From contig NW_014577094.1 of the NCBI RefSeq assembly GCF_000485595.1, positions 81,172-136,203 of the forward strand: a stretch of DNA of 55,032 nt, read 5' to 3'. Shown here piece by piece: positions 33,050 to 44,630 of this stretch; the first letter of the stretch is position 1, and the number at the start of each line of letters is the position of its first letter. The notes beneath the pieces were generated by a model. It was not told the origin of the DNA. It worked only from the letters and a program-made list of their open reading frames with translations, and did no database searches. The position numbers and the translations under genes are program-made. This DNA comes from Priapulus caudatus. Taxonomy: Eukaryota; Priapulida; Priapulimorpha; Priapulimorphida; Priapulidae.

Positions 33050-36000
33050 GACATGTGGTGCTCATCGCCTCGTGAGCGACCCGCGTTTACAAGCGCTGCT
33101 GGCTCGCTTGCGCTCCCCTTGCTTCGCTGGCTTTCTGCTGCTATTCTGCTGCTTGCTCAGTTGACGGTGCTAGTACTTTGTTGTTTGAGCTGCGTGCTGG
33201 TTGGGCTTCTACTCACCTTGCTGGCTTTGCTGTTGTTGTATCGTTGTTGCGTCTGGTTGATTGTCTGTGTCTTCTCTGCTTGGTTGTTGGGTCTGCTTGT
33301 TTCGTTCGTTGTGTGCTTCTATTACGGTTGATGCCCTGCGCCCCAGCGCGGCGCTCCAGGCCGTCTTGTTTGTGTTGTGGTTCGTGCGTGTGAGTGTGTG
33401 TGGTGATTGCTGTTTGTAGCTGTAATGTCGACAGCGCCTGTGTGGTGTCGCTTTGGTTTTGTGTGTTGTGTGTGTGTCGTTGTCGTGTGTGTAGTGTGTG
33501 TGTCGTGTGTGTGGCTGTGTATGCGTGTGATGTGTGCGGTGTGTGGTCGTGTGTGTTGATGGGTGCTGTGTGGTATGTGTGTTTCCGTGTTGTTGTTCGA
33601 CGCGTGTGTGTGTTCTTGTGTTTGCTGGCAGTTGATGTGTGTGTGTGTGTGTGTGTGTTGTGTGTTGTGTGTTTGTGATCGTGTGGTATTGTGTGTGGTG
33701 GTTGTTGGACTCGGGGAAGGCCTCTAATTAAGGCGCTATAATGAGCGACAAGGCTTCTTTCGTTTATGTTTAGGTCCCCCCGCCTGGGCCGCATATGAGA
33801 CGACGCTAATGCGGGTTCTCTGCCCTGTAGTGAATTGACACCAGGTGCACGTCACGGCACGTGCTATTTGCCTCACGAGTCACGCATCGCACACGGAACA
33901 CACATACATCTATCACACAGGGCACATCCGTAGCATCACATTCTCACACGTATACGATTACGTACACGCACGGGCACACACACGCAGGCGACGTTCACGG
34001 AGCAAACACACACAGGCGTTCTTGCGGTTCCACATTACGATACATCCATCATCACCGTTTTCTTCTCGTTGCACGCACGCACAGGGCTTGGTGCGACCGG
34101 ACGCCCACGGTCGCGTAGCCTGTCTCGATCGCGCCGTAGCCCTCTGATCGCACGCGTCGCATACACGCGTTTGCCGTTTTTGTCTCCCTGGTTTTCGCTC
34201 CCTTTTTCACACGAGGCACGCACGCACGGCAGCACACCATACGCACGCATAACTGCCACGCCTAGGCTTGCGATGGCACGCTGCGTCACAGTCTCTGCTC
34301 TCGGTCACCACATCGCACGCACGACTGGCACGACACGTCACCGCTAGCGCACACACAATCCACGATACTGACACAAACAGTCACGCAGTGCTGGTCACAC
34401 TAGCTAAACATGACTACATATGCATAACACCACAACGCACTGCACGCGTACGCACGCCGAGTTCTTGTCTTTTCTTCGACGGCACGCATCTGGCACGCTA
34501 CCGCTGCTTGCGCCTTGCACTTCATTTTTTTGTTTTTTTCAACAAGCACACACATTTTATTTTTCCACACAGGCACAGAACACAGCGCACACACAACACA
34601 CGCGACACAGACAGACACACACAACCCCACACACACACCATCTGCACTACACACACAGTTTTGTCTCTATTCACCACGACAGCATCACATACAAATTCCT
34701 CCATCGTGGCCGCTTCGCGGAAGTAGGAAAACTGACTCGCTTGGCCATACGGAAAGGTCACTGTTTTTTTATGCCTCGGAGTGGGAACCATAGCATGACA
34801 GCATGCACACGAAACGTACAGGCTCTTAGTTGGAATACGCTTACCGCGTGGGAACGCTTCACGCGATGCCTACTGTGCATTTGCACCCATCATGCGAAAT
34901 ACGCTACGCAGGCGTCTCTACGGCTACATGGCTATTTCCTGGTAGATAACTGCACTTGAATTTCACTTTCTATCATTGCGACTCATGTGTTTGTCTTTAG
35001 TATCAGCACACGATTCACATATCGTTGAAGTTTCAAGGTAGCATTCCAAAATAGAAACAGCTGGTACAGAAGGCGGGCCTCGCAACAAAGTTCTGTTTGT
35101 ATTAAGAATGTTAAAACATACTTATGCATTAAAATAAGATGAGTCTCGGCTATACGTTTTTCAAACACCCCGGGGCCCAATGAAACAATTTATGTAATGA
35201 AACACACAAGGAGAAAGGTAGACGTTAATGTTTAACTACGGCGCCCTTTATTAAATTAATACTGTTTCGCAATGGCGCATTGTGTTATCGCTCGGGCGGA
35301 ACTACATTCGTCATGGGTGGGCCGTCGTGGCGACGGACCACACGCTGCGCATGCTGCTGCTGCTACTGCTTCTGCTCGCCTGCTGCTGCTACTGGACCGT
35401 GCTGCTGCTGCTCGCTTCGCGCATCGCTGTCTGGGCTATGTCCTGCTCGCTGCTAACTGCCTGCTGGCTGCTCTGTTGTTGGTTGTTGGTTAATGTACGT
35501 GTCGCGCGGCGCGGTGCCATGTTGTGTATGTGCAAGGCGGTGCGTGCGTTGCGTGCGTGTGCTGTGTGTGTGTATGTGGTGATGTGTGTGCTGTGTGTGT
35601 GTGTGTGTGTATGGGTATGTGTGTGAGTGTAGGTGATGGTGTGTGCTGTGTGTGTGAGTGTGGGTATGTGTGTGTCCGTGTCGTTTGTGTGTGTAGTGTG
35701 TGTTGTGTGTGTGTGTGTGTGTGTGCATGGTATTGTGTGTGGGTGTGTATGTGTGTTGTTGTGTGTGTGTGTGCTATTGTGGGGTGGTGTGTGTGTGAGT
35801 GTGATCAAGAAGGAAATTAAGCCTAACACAGCAAGTTCTTCTTCAGTGCCTATCCCCCCCCCGCCATGATACACGGCGAAACGCTCTCTGCTCGTAGGGA
35901 AACACATGCACGCACCGCACGCAGCACACACACCACGTACGCTACGCACGCACGCACGCACAGCGCGGCCGCGCGGCACACAGAGCACCAGTCCACAACA

Positions 36001-36790
36001 GTCACACACAAGTCACACGACACAGCTGCAGCCCGTCTTCCCTATGTTACACACAGGCTTGATTGATCGGGACGCCAGCACATCACATCACAGTTCACAC
36101 GACACATCAGCACGCTACGCACGCACGCACAGCACGCGCGCGCGCACACAACACACACCACAGTGCACACAGCACGCCACACACAGCCCGCAGCCCACAA
36201 CAACGCACACAGCTGAGTCACCACACACACACACACACACAACACACACACACCGGACAGTCACACACACATCCACACCACACAACCAAGCAACACACAC
36301 ACACACACACACAACAAATATATCCCATATTCATGTTTGTCATCAGGTTTTGTGCACATAAAAGCACGGCCCCCTAGTGGGTAAAACGACTCGATCGTGC
36401 ATATGAAATGCACTGCCCTTTTGTGAAACCCACGCAAACACATAGAAAATCGTCACTGCCTCCGTAGTGGATAGCAGGCATTACACACACATGAAACGTG
36501 ACGGCTCCTTCGTTGGAACCAGCGTGTAAACCCACCGCGAGTAACCCAGCGATGCCACCGCACCATAGCGAAATAAGCCTACGCCAGACTACTCAACTTG
36601 CAATGGCTATGCCCTGGTAGGATAATGCCACTTGAATTTCTACTTTAGTCAATGCGATCTCATGTTTGTCTTTAAGTATCAGCACCACGATTCACCTTAT
36701 GTTGAAGTTTTGGTAGCATTCCAAAATAGAGGCACATGCTTTGGATAAGCGGACGCATTAAATTTGTTTTTATTAAAAAATTAAAACATA
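33050..36790. repeat. Two noisy copies of a ~1.6-2.2 kb unit (GCTG-rich, GT-rich, CA-rich, unique tail)
   Basis: Unit 1 (about 33050-35250) and unit 2 (about 35270-36790) have the same order: GCTG-rich block, GT-rich block, a junction with aattaag...ccccccgcc, CA-rich block, then a non-repetitive tail. The tails match clearly: gtttgtctttagtatcagca plus gcattccaaaatagaaacag at 34989-35060, against the same with indels at 36663-36735. Hydrophobic Leu/Cys frames in the GCTG blocks are low-complexity and probably not coding. Differences are indel-rich, so one copy may be an assembly duplicate. Confidence 0.6.
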
Positions 36791-37080
36791 GGCGTTAACA
36801 CGAGAGCAAGTTCTCGCGACTCGACCCCTCCGTTCGCGATACTGCAGCAAATTTAACAGTGTTACGCCGTGTGTTTCGTGTTTAGACACGCTGGCTAACG
36901 CTTCTAACTCGCTTGTAAAAAAAGCCTCTCAATATTCGTTGTTATTTGTAAGGCGGAAAGTGTTTAGAGCCGAAACGAGAGTATTGTGTCAACATAAAGG
37001 ACGTCGTTTTAGGTGACTGCTGACTTTGTATTGGCATTCCGGAGTTAGCGTGATACCACTGCCGCTTGCCGAACATATAA

Positions 37081-37448
37081 ACACACACACGCACGCACAC
37101 GACGGTTTACGCACGTCCTTCCGCACGCTATCGCCCGCAGCGCGCCGACCATGCACGCACGCACAGTATGGCGCACCGCCACGCTACGACACTCACACTG
37201 ACAGTGTCGGACCCTCACGCACACGCGCGACCACACATCACACTGCGCGCCGCCGCACTACCCCACACACACAAACGTCACGCCAGACGGACACTTTACA
37301 CACAGACACACCCCCAGTTCCACACACACACACACCACATTGTTAACACACACACACACACACACAGCAAAACATACACGCACAACACCAATCACAAACC
37401 ACACAACACACAACATGCACACACACCCCACACACACACATGCCGCTC

Positions 37449-37497
<49 letters not shown>

Positions 37498-37512
37498 CAC
37501 ACACATACACAC
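37081..37512. repeat. CA/CACG microsatellite abutting the TM7 exon donor
   Basis: (CA)n and (CACG)n repeats that, read on the minus strand, are the GT-rich start of the intron following the TM6-TM7 exon. The 5' splice site itself (GTGTGTATG) is part of the repeat. Confidence 0.93.
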
Positions 37513-37655
37513 CTCTTCGTTGAGGAAGCAGTAGGCGAGAGATATGAAGAATCCTTGGAAGGCGACAAGGAAGTGAACACCGAACGACCAGACCGCAAAG
37601 AGAATGATGTCCTTATCCAGTGGACCCGACATGGCCTCCATCCCGTTAATGATTC
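37513..37655 (-). CDS. PDFR: PDF receptor-like class B GPCR, exon with end of TM6 to TM7
   Basis: 143-bp exon. The acceptor reads gtttggaccag on the minus strand (gene orientation) and the donor is GAG|GTGTGT. Translation starts GIINGMEAMSGPLDKDI and goes on FAVWSFGVHFLVAFQGFF, then AYCFLNEE. The FQGFF...YCFLNxE motif is diagnostic of TM7 in secretin-family receptors. The intron after FLNEE is at the usual position, and the next exon should begin with V of the C-tail; I could not find it. The exon joins in phase to 38267-38307 across a split glycine codon. Insect PDF receptors are the closest family I recognise: Gs/cAMP-coupled plasma-membrane receptors for pigment-dispersing factor in circadian circuits. 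Confidence 0.9.
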
Positions 37656-37914
37656 CTGGTCCAAACATGAAAGAAAACATGAATATCGATTAGTGAGCTA
37701 ACCGATAATAAATCAGTTATGAATCAATAAAAAATCTAAAGTCCACGTGCACGATGGGTAATAAATCAATTATAAATCAATAAAAAAATCTTGTGAGTTT
37801 AGTGAATTACATGAATCATGTGTCAGGAATCGTAGGCACCGCGCACCGACCCAACTAATGATCCTATTTGAAAAAAAATCTATTGACTGATTGCGAGTAA
37901 TTAAGTAAATAAAT

Positions 37915-38035
37915 GTTAAGCACACGCACGCGCACACACGCGCGCGCGCACGCACGCACACGCACACACGCACACACGCACACACGCGCACACGTATATA
38001 TATATATTATACATATAATATATATGTAAACCTAT
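37915..38035. repeat. CACG/CA and TA microsatellite in GPCR intron
   Basis: Alternating purine-pyrimidine repeats (CACGCG, CACACG), then (TA)n, between the TM6 micro-exon and the TM7 exon. Confidence 0.93.
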
Positions 38036-38266
38036 TGTAAAATTCATTCATCCACCCCTATCATTGTACCATTAGTCTTTCTGATGATAATATCGAGAGA
38101 AGGCGATGTAAACGTGTAAAGCACATTTGCCTGAACAATATTGAATATAATATATTAAAAACATTGAATGCATGTTATCATTGTAGTGCTCATGATCTAA
38201 AATTATGGGCTACATCTACATGTTTTACACAACGTCAATGATAATGATAAATGAGAAGTACTTTAC

Positions 38267-38307
38267 CGAGTAGAGGAACGAGAACTATTGCTGCCTTGAC
38301 AGCTTTT
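38267..38307 (-). CDS. PDFR: PDF receptor-like class B GPCR, 41-bp TM6 micro-exon
   Basis: Micro-exon between a strong acceptor (ttttttcag) and donor (g|gtaaag). It encodes KAVKAAIVLVPLL plus the first base of glycine, the classic start of TM6 (R-K-A-V-K-A-A-x-V-L-x-P-L-L-G) in class B receptors. Its first base completes an arginine codon begun by the exon at 46141-46226, so the two join in phase despite 7.8 kb of intron. The TM2 exon lies inside that same intron. No frame defect. Confidence 0.9.
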
Positions 38308-39086
38308 CTGAAAAAAATAAAAGATGACATGAATTAATGCATGCAGTTTCAATTTCTCTTTTTGGGGTTTCAATACGTGATATTCATGGACGATAGATTA
38401 CGTTACAGTCGTTAGTGTTCGCGATAATCGCATAATTCATGGAAAGTGGTTCCGGGACGGTTGCGATTAAGGTTTTGCATAATGGATGACTATCAATAGT
38501 ATACGTATGTATAGCTGCGTTACTTGCATTTCTCTTTATAGAGTAGGCAAAACTGTTACCGATCAGTTCCCACTCAAGCCAGTAAAATTTAAATAAAACA
38601 GAACTTTAAATGCGCAGTAGAGTAATGCAGTGGATAAACGACATTGTTGATTCTTCCTGTAATAATAAGTACTGTATGGTTGGTTTTCTCTGTATCGATA
38701 GAATATGAAATGCTGAAAACGAACGTATTACAAATTGAAACTTTCGTCACCTATAGATGGCGCCACGAGACATATTTCCTTTACGGATCCGCTATGAGTT
38801 ATTTTTGACTGTCGAGTATATTAATATTAAATATTATTAGAGCAACTGACCAAAATCCGGTCAACAGTTTCAGAATCTAGAGGCATGACCTCATTACTGA
38901 AGACTACGTACTACGTTAGGAAAGTTTGAAATCTAGAGATAACCTCATTTAACTGCAGACTGTCAAGCCTTATGTTATAGTGGTATAGTTGCTTACTTTT
39001 GCACTTTAATGTTGCGTTTCATTTACTTGGTTTTACACGACCAACCTTTACCCAAGGGCTGGGTGGCGATCGGTAGTGAGGTTGGT

Positions 39087-39118
39087 GGAGCGTGCAGGGT
39101 GGGGTGGTGGTGGGGTAG

Positions 39119-39121
<3 letters not shown>
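39087..39121. repeat. 35-bp direct repeat, left copy, bordering the block with the misplaced TM2 exon
   Basis: ggagcgtgcagggtggggtg and the following 15 bases are identical to 44656-44690, same orientation. It lies directly beside a (CT)n run at 39122-39174. The two copies delimit a 5.57-kb block containing the TM2 exon. Confidence 0.9.

Positions 39122-39174
<53 letters not shown>
39122..39174. repeat. (CT)n microsatellite
   Basis: Uninterrupted CT dinucleotides in the long GPCR intron. Confidence 0.97.
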
Positions 39175-39178
<4 letters not shown>

Positions 39179-40100
39179 ATTTTCACCCCATCCTTGCTCG
39201 CTTTCTAGTTCGCGCTCTCCCCGGCTCTGTTCTTCTAACTTTGTCTTCCTGTGTCTAACTTTCTCACTGCCCGCTTTCTATACTCTCCCTCTCCTCCTTC
39301 ATTCTATTCCTTCTTTGTTCAACTCAATGACGTAAAAACATTGTACAGAGACATACTTATGTGATAACCTAGGCGGCAGAGAAAGGGATTTCACATAATT
39401 ATTGTGTCACAATAATATTTACTTAAATTTATCGCAGTACAGTAATGACATAATTACATCCTCTCTTCTATTGTTTCTTCTCCCTCTCTCATCATTTACG
39501 AATTAGAGACTTTACAGTAATAAAATTTATTCTCAACTTTATTATGTACTTTGTTTTGTACTCACGTCGTTGTATTCGGTTATTTCGTACGTTTTCAATC
39601 ATAGATGGCGCTGCGCACCAAATTGGCCCAGCCGCTAATGCAGCGATAACCACGCCTCTAGTTCAGTTCTTGACACGCCCCTCGGGTTTATAGTCACATT
39701 TATCTAGAATGCATGTGTTACGGATTCTGAATTCATAGTTATGAAAGATAAGACCTGCTAGTAAAACTAGAGGCCTGATAACACTCGATAGGTTTCTTCA
39801 ATATCCTGGTGTGCTTGTGCATCAAACAATTACCAACAGCGCATTATCCCGGCGTATAAGCAGATCAACATTTTGCAAGCATCATATTTCAAAAACAGTT
39901 CTTGCAAATATCAGTTCAACAAAAGATAATCCGTTTTGCAAATTATTCTAATCGTTTTCACATACTATCTCGGAATCGATCGGAGTAAATTACAAGCTAG
40001 GCGTTACATTTCAAAAATATAACTGGGGCTTTTAATTAGCTAGGTTCAAAACCGCCTCACAGATGTCGCTGCGCAGCAGTGGAAGAAACAGATATAACAT

Positions 40101-40134
<34 letters not shown>

Positions 40135-41545
40135 TATATATATATATATATAGATATATAGATATAGATATATATTATACATGGTTAATCTCAATCTCAA
40201 GCGAGACATCACACAAGCGTGTATGTCGGGCGTTAATCAACCCGATACATCACGATTACGTAAATCTCGGTGATGAGTAATTACACGCGATTAACGGATC
40301 AGGATTAGGATTAAACTCGGCGAGGGCGATGCCGGCCTATGGTATATACGCGCGCGTGCGGCACCAGCAGCCGCGTCAATAACATGCAGAATAACATGCA
40401 GTATGCACGGCCGCCGCCATTTATTCGACCCGAGCGCCGAGTGAAATCGATCATCCTATTGTAATTAGACGGACCGTAACGATTCTGACACGTACGCGCG
40501 AGAACAATAACACAGAGTAAGCACGTGAGCTCGAGCACGTGTGCGAAGAGAGATGAATTACACTGCGCTTATATGTGACATATACGTGCGTACGCGCACG
40601 CACGCATAAAAACATATAAAGTTATATATTTTATTGCGGCGCATCCGTTTGCAAATGGCGAAGTAGAACGGGATAGTGATGCCCGCGCGCGACAGCGAAC
40701 GAGCGAGAAAAGGGACAAAAGATTCTAGAGTGTAGACGATAATGGGGAAATACGGCCAATAAAGACCGGCGAATATCCGCCACCGAGTGACGAAATACGT
40801 TAATAAATTTAATCGCTCGGGATGATAAGTAAATGCTGTCGGCACGTAATGACGATTTACGTGTCGGCAGCGGCAGGCGGGCCGCACGGCCGCACACTAA
40901 CGCTCGCACGGACGCGGGCGGCTGGTCGCATTAGCTGCGAATCCACGCCTAATTTCAGCGCGTAATTTGTCACAAACGCCGGCGATCTTCGCCACTAACA
41001 CTTTGATCTCTCATTCGCCGGCAAAGCACGATATCTGTGATAACCGCACTTAACGTTCAACTACTTCCTTTGTTTGGCTTGATGGCGATGATGGTTGGTG
41101 CACTCGAACAAATTGCGGACAATTTTGCGGCTCTGTGAAACATAAACTGTTAATTTGATACAACGCGCTTTTAATAAAATTTCTTCGACTATTTTCGTCG
41201 GGCCTCTAAAAGCACACATGAAACATTTTCCGCTGAAACGAAACATAAAACCGGTAAATGGCTAGCGCGAACGAGTGGCGCCACGACTACATTACCGACA
41301 TTTTCTCTCGGCATGCAAAACAGCGACTGTCGAATGAATTTGCTTTGCGCCGAGAAAAACGTCGAATGCCATCCAGAAATGTAGTCACGACTGCGTTTAG
41401 CCACACACAGAAAGAAGCACGGGGGGGATGGTCGAACTGTTTGAGTTAATTCCGTAATGTGTATATAACCGACAATGCATATACATGACGTAGTCATTCA
41501 ATCCCACCTATGATCGAGTTGTACATACAGCGCCATTAAACTGTC
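39175..41545. other. GPCR intron; no exon seen
   Basis: No coding exon recognised. It contains a (TA)n/(GA)n microsatellite at 40100-40175 and a GC-richer stretch at about 40420-41040 without a supported gene. A motif of the type agatggcgc/agatgtcgc recurs (38757, 39605, 40063) and may be a dispersed repeat end. Confidence 0.45.
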
Positions 41546-41555
41546 AGCGGGCGCG

Positions 41556-41558
41556 AGC

Positions 41559-41600
<42 letters not shown>

Positions 41601-41660
41601 CTGTGTGTCTGTGTGCGCGCGCGTGTGGGTGTGTGTGCGCGTGTGTGTGTGTCTGCGTAC
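41556..41660. repeat. (GT)n/(GTGC)n microsatellite
   Basis: GT repeat with CG-containing interruptions; the Val-Cys frame is compositional. Confidence 0.96.
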
Positions 41661-41919
41661 GTGTGTTTTCGTTACATTTGCTCGTGAACTGGAAACGGCT
41701 CCGTTGGTTTTAAATCACGGATTTCAAAATGTTATTATGTGTAACCATGACGACACGTCGCGAGGAAAGTATTCCCATAGTGACGATGCGACCATTTCAG
41801 AGACGCGTTACGACTAACGGAGCAATGAATGGCAAAGGGAAAGCAAACAGTACCAGAAACCTATTATAGCGCATATATATATATATCTATGTGTACAACG
41901 AGAGAAACTATATAGCTTC

Positions 41920-42345
41920 GAACAGCTTTTCTGCGCTTTTTTCTATATGTTTGCAGTGTATGTGTGTGTACGCAGATTGAAACATGGTGCGTGATAGAGC
42001 GCATGCGTCATATAAACTAGTAGCGTATATTTACGCGCTTTTCTGCGACTTTTTAATGTTTGCAGTGTTTGTGTGCGCGTGCGTGTGTGCAGATTGAAAC
42101 ATGTATATGATCGGACGCCTGCGTCATATGGAATAGTAACGTATATTTACGAGAGCATAATATATATATCACGATGTTTTAAACTGCACAATCCTTCGCT
42201 ACTATCGGCTTTTCTGCGCTTCTTTCTCTATGTTTGCAGTGTATGTGTGTGCAAGCAGATTGAAACGCCTATAGCTGCGCGCAATCGGATGACTGTGTCA
42301 CGTAGAATAGTAACGGATACTTTCACGAGAGTGAACTACGCATGC
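41920..42345. repeat. Three tandem copies of a ~115-170 bp unit
   Basis: The sequence cttttctgcg ... tttgcagtgt ... gcagattgaaac ... gcgtcatat ... agtaacgtatatttacg recurs, starting at about 41926, 42039 and 42210. Copies vary in length because of short GT and TA insertions. Confidence 0.85.
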
Positions 42346-42534
42346 GCGGATTGATGGCACACGAGATCGGAGCGATATTCGAAGAGTGTACCGATTTCCT
42401 CTGACAATACGGTGAGCCGTGTTCGCAGAAATGCCAGATTTACATACGGAAATGCACTGTGTATATACCACTTCGAAACCTTACCACATCGCTTGCAATG
42501 CCTTGTTATGCTACTGAGGCGAAATTTATCCTTT

Positions 42535-42750
42535 CAGGGCCGTGTAGGCGGAGGAAATTCCTAGGGGGGGGGGGACTCAACTGTGTAATGATGAGCGACC
42601 GGCGCAGCGCTTGATCGACGTCCATAGTGTGGTAGGGGTGGCCAAGTGACCAAAAAATCACTATTAACAGTTATTAGCACAGCTTCTTTTTTTTTTCTTT
42701 AAAACTAGGGGGGCAGCTGCCCCGTTGCCCCCCCCCACGCTACGGCCCTG
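42535..42750 (+). mobile_element. MITE with CAGGGCCGT ends, copy 1
   Basis: 216-bp element starting CAGGGCCGTGTAGG and ending CACGCTACGGCCCTG, with G-rich and C-rich subterminal runs and internal actcaactgtgtaatgatga and ccatagtgtggtaggggtgg. A related copy lies inverted at 45047-45304. No clear target-site duplication (cctt occurs beside both ends). Confidence 0.85.
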
Positions 42751-43214
42751 CCTTGTACCTCAACAGTGTTGCTTGCCCCCTTGTCTACTGCTGTTTTCTC
42801 CCGCTGTAGCTACTTGCGTGGACTATATGTCTCTTCCATCCACTCTAATACTCGGCCGTATTGCGCGTGAATGCGTGCACGCGCGTGTGCGCATGCACGT
42901 ACCAGCGCGTTAAGTGTAGCCCCTGGCGGGAGGCTGCGTCACCATGGCGACAGAGATGTTCAAAGAAAATGTTTCTGTTCTCATAGCTTCGTTTCATGCA
43001 GATAGATAAAACTCTCGCTTACTATACTAAAAACGTTAGTAAGTAAATAAGTAAAAAGTAAGTAAATAAAACAATGGTAGTTAAAACTAACCATACCATT
43101 AGCTATTATGGTTTCAAGCACCGCTCTTGAGCGCGCGCGCGCGCGCGTGTATGTGTGTAGTTATATAGCGCGTCTATACTTGAACCGACGTGACAGCACA
43201 TGTGAAGGCTTTCC

Positions 43215-43322
43215 CAGTATAATGATCTGGTTTCCCAAACCGGTCTCCCTCCCTCCACGATTTCTGTGTGATTTTATGTGAAGGCTTCCCTAGTATAATG
43301 ATCTGGTTTTACACGATTTCTT
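43215..43322. repeat. Direct repeat of ~65 bp, two copies
   Basis: tgtgaaggcttt(c)cc ... agtataatgatctggttt occurs at about 43201 and 43277, each followed by a cacgatttct motif. Confidence 0.8.
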
Positions 43323-43619
43323 GGCTTCCCATCGTGATAGAGTGTGTACGAAAGGAGGGTATGTTTATGGTTCGTGTTAGGCCATTACCTGCTGTTTCTA
43401 CTTGAATTAACTCGAATTTCGAAAGATGGCGACAAACTCTTAGATTTACATGGAAATTCGGAGCGGTAAATTCACCATATTCCATCATATTACCACGTCT
43501 CGAATTATAATTCCGCCGCGTACATATAACAATCATATTTTTTGCCGCATTCAAATCTTACACCACGACACGAATAATTATTGTCGGGTGGGAATCTTGC
43601 GTCGCGACGCGCGGAAGCG

Positions 43620-44300
43620 TGTACACGCGCGCGTGTATGAGCAGAGACGCGCGTATACGAGCACACGCACGTATATTCACACGCACGCGTGTATGAGCAC
43701 ACGCGCGGGTATGAGCACACTCGCTTATATATATATGCGCGTGTATAAGCGCACGCGTGCGTGTAGTAACACACACACGCGTGTATGAGCACACGCGCGC
43801 GTATATCAGCACACGCGCGCGTGTATGAGCACGCGCACGCGTCTATGAGCACACGCGCGTGTATGAGCACGCACACGCGTGTATGAGCACGCGCACGTGT
43901 GTATGAGCACACGCTCGCGTGTATAAGCACACACGCGTGTATGAGCACACGCGCGTATATAAGCGCACGCGCGCGTGTATGATCAAACACGCGAGTATGA
44001 GCACGCGCACGCGTGTTTGAGCACACGCGCGCGTGTATGAGCACTCACGCGTATATAAGCCCACACGCGCGTGTATGAGCACATGCGCGTATATATGACC
44101 ACGCACGCGCGCGCATGCGCACACACGCGCGTATATAGGCATACACGCGCAAATGAGCGCACACGCATATATAAGCACACGTATATATAAGCACACGCGC
44201 GCGTGTATGCACACACGCACGCGCGTGTATGAGCACATACGCGCGTATATTAGCACACGCGCGCGTGTATGCGCACACGCACGCGCGCGTGTATATGAAC
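43620..44300. repeat. ~20-bp minisatellite (ACACGCGCGTGTATGAGC)n abutting the TM2 exon donor
   Basis: About 30 variant units of gcacacgcgcgcgtgtatga over 680 bp. The core acacgcgcgcgtgt is self-complementary and strictly alternating purine-pyrimidine, favouring Z-DNA or cruciform structure. The array ends a few bases from the splice donor of the exon at 44305. Tyr/Ala/Cys frames across it are artefacts. Confidence 0.93.
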
Positions 44301-44304
44301 GCAC

Positions 44305-44461
44305 CGTGTTGTCGATGCCGCTGCGCTTGGTGCTAGCGAATCCGTCCGCCTGGCTGCGCGTGGCGTACTGGTCCGTGTACACGATCAACCTGACCATCAC
44401 CTGAACGAGCATCGCGAAAAACAGGTTCCTGTGAATCCTCGTCCGATGCGACTTCAGCGAC
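44305..44461 (-). CDS. PDFR: PDF receptor-like class B GPCR, TM2-ECL1 exon, out of order
   Basis: 157-bp exon with acceptor tttttatctag and donor ACG|GTGCGT. Translation begins SLKSHRTRIHRNLFFAMLVQ, then VMVRLIVYTDQYATR, ending KRSGIDNT. The RTRIHxNLF...LxxxRLxxYxDQ pattern is the ICL1-TM2 signature of PDF receptors. The exon ends in phase 0, exactly what the TM3 exon at 49243-49399 (starting AILCES) needs upstream. It lies instead between the TM5 exon (46141-46226) and the TM6 exon (38267-38307), on the same strand. Its frame is intact and both splice sites are present. Either a real rearrangement or tandem-duplicate remnant, or a misplaced block in the assembly. Confidence 0.9.
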
Positions 44462-44630
44462 CTAGATAAAAAACAACAAAAACAAAATGGAAATAAATAA
44501 ACAAAAAACAAAAACAAGCAAAAACAAAATGGAGATAAATGAAAAATGGAAATTAATACGAGAATTATAGTGGGTGGGTCGACAGGGGTTTCATCAACTT
44601 GGAAAACAAAGACAAAAATGGAAGTGTGGG

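Noticed and set aside
33050-36350. Missed-adapter long-read palindrome (sequence followed by its own reverse complement)
   Set aside because: The GT-rich and CA-rich halves share base composition but I could not align one to the reverse complement of the other.
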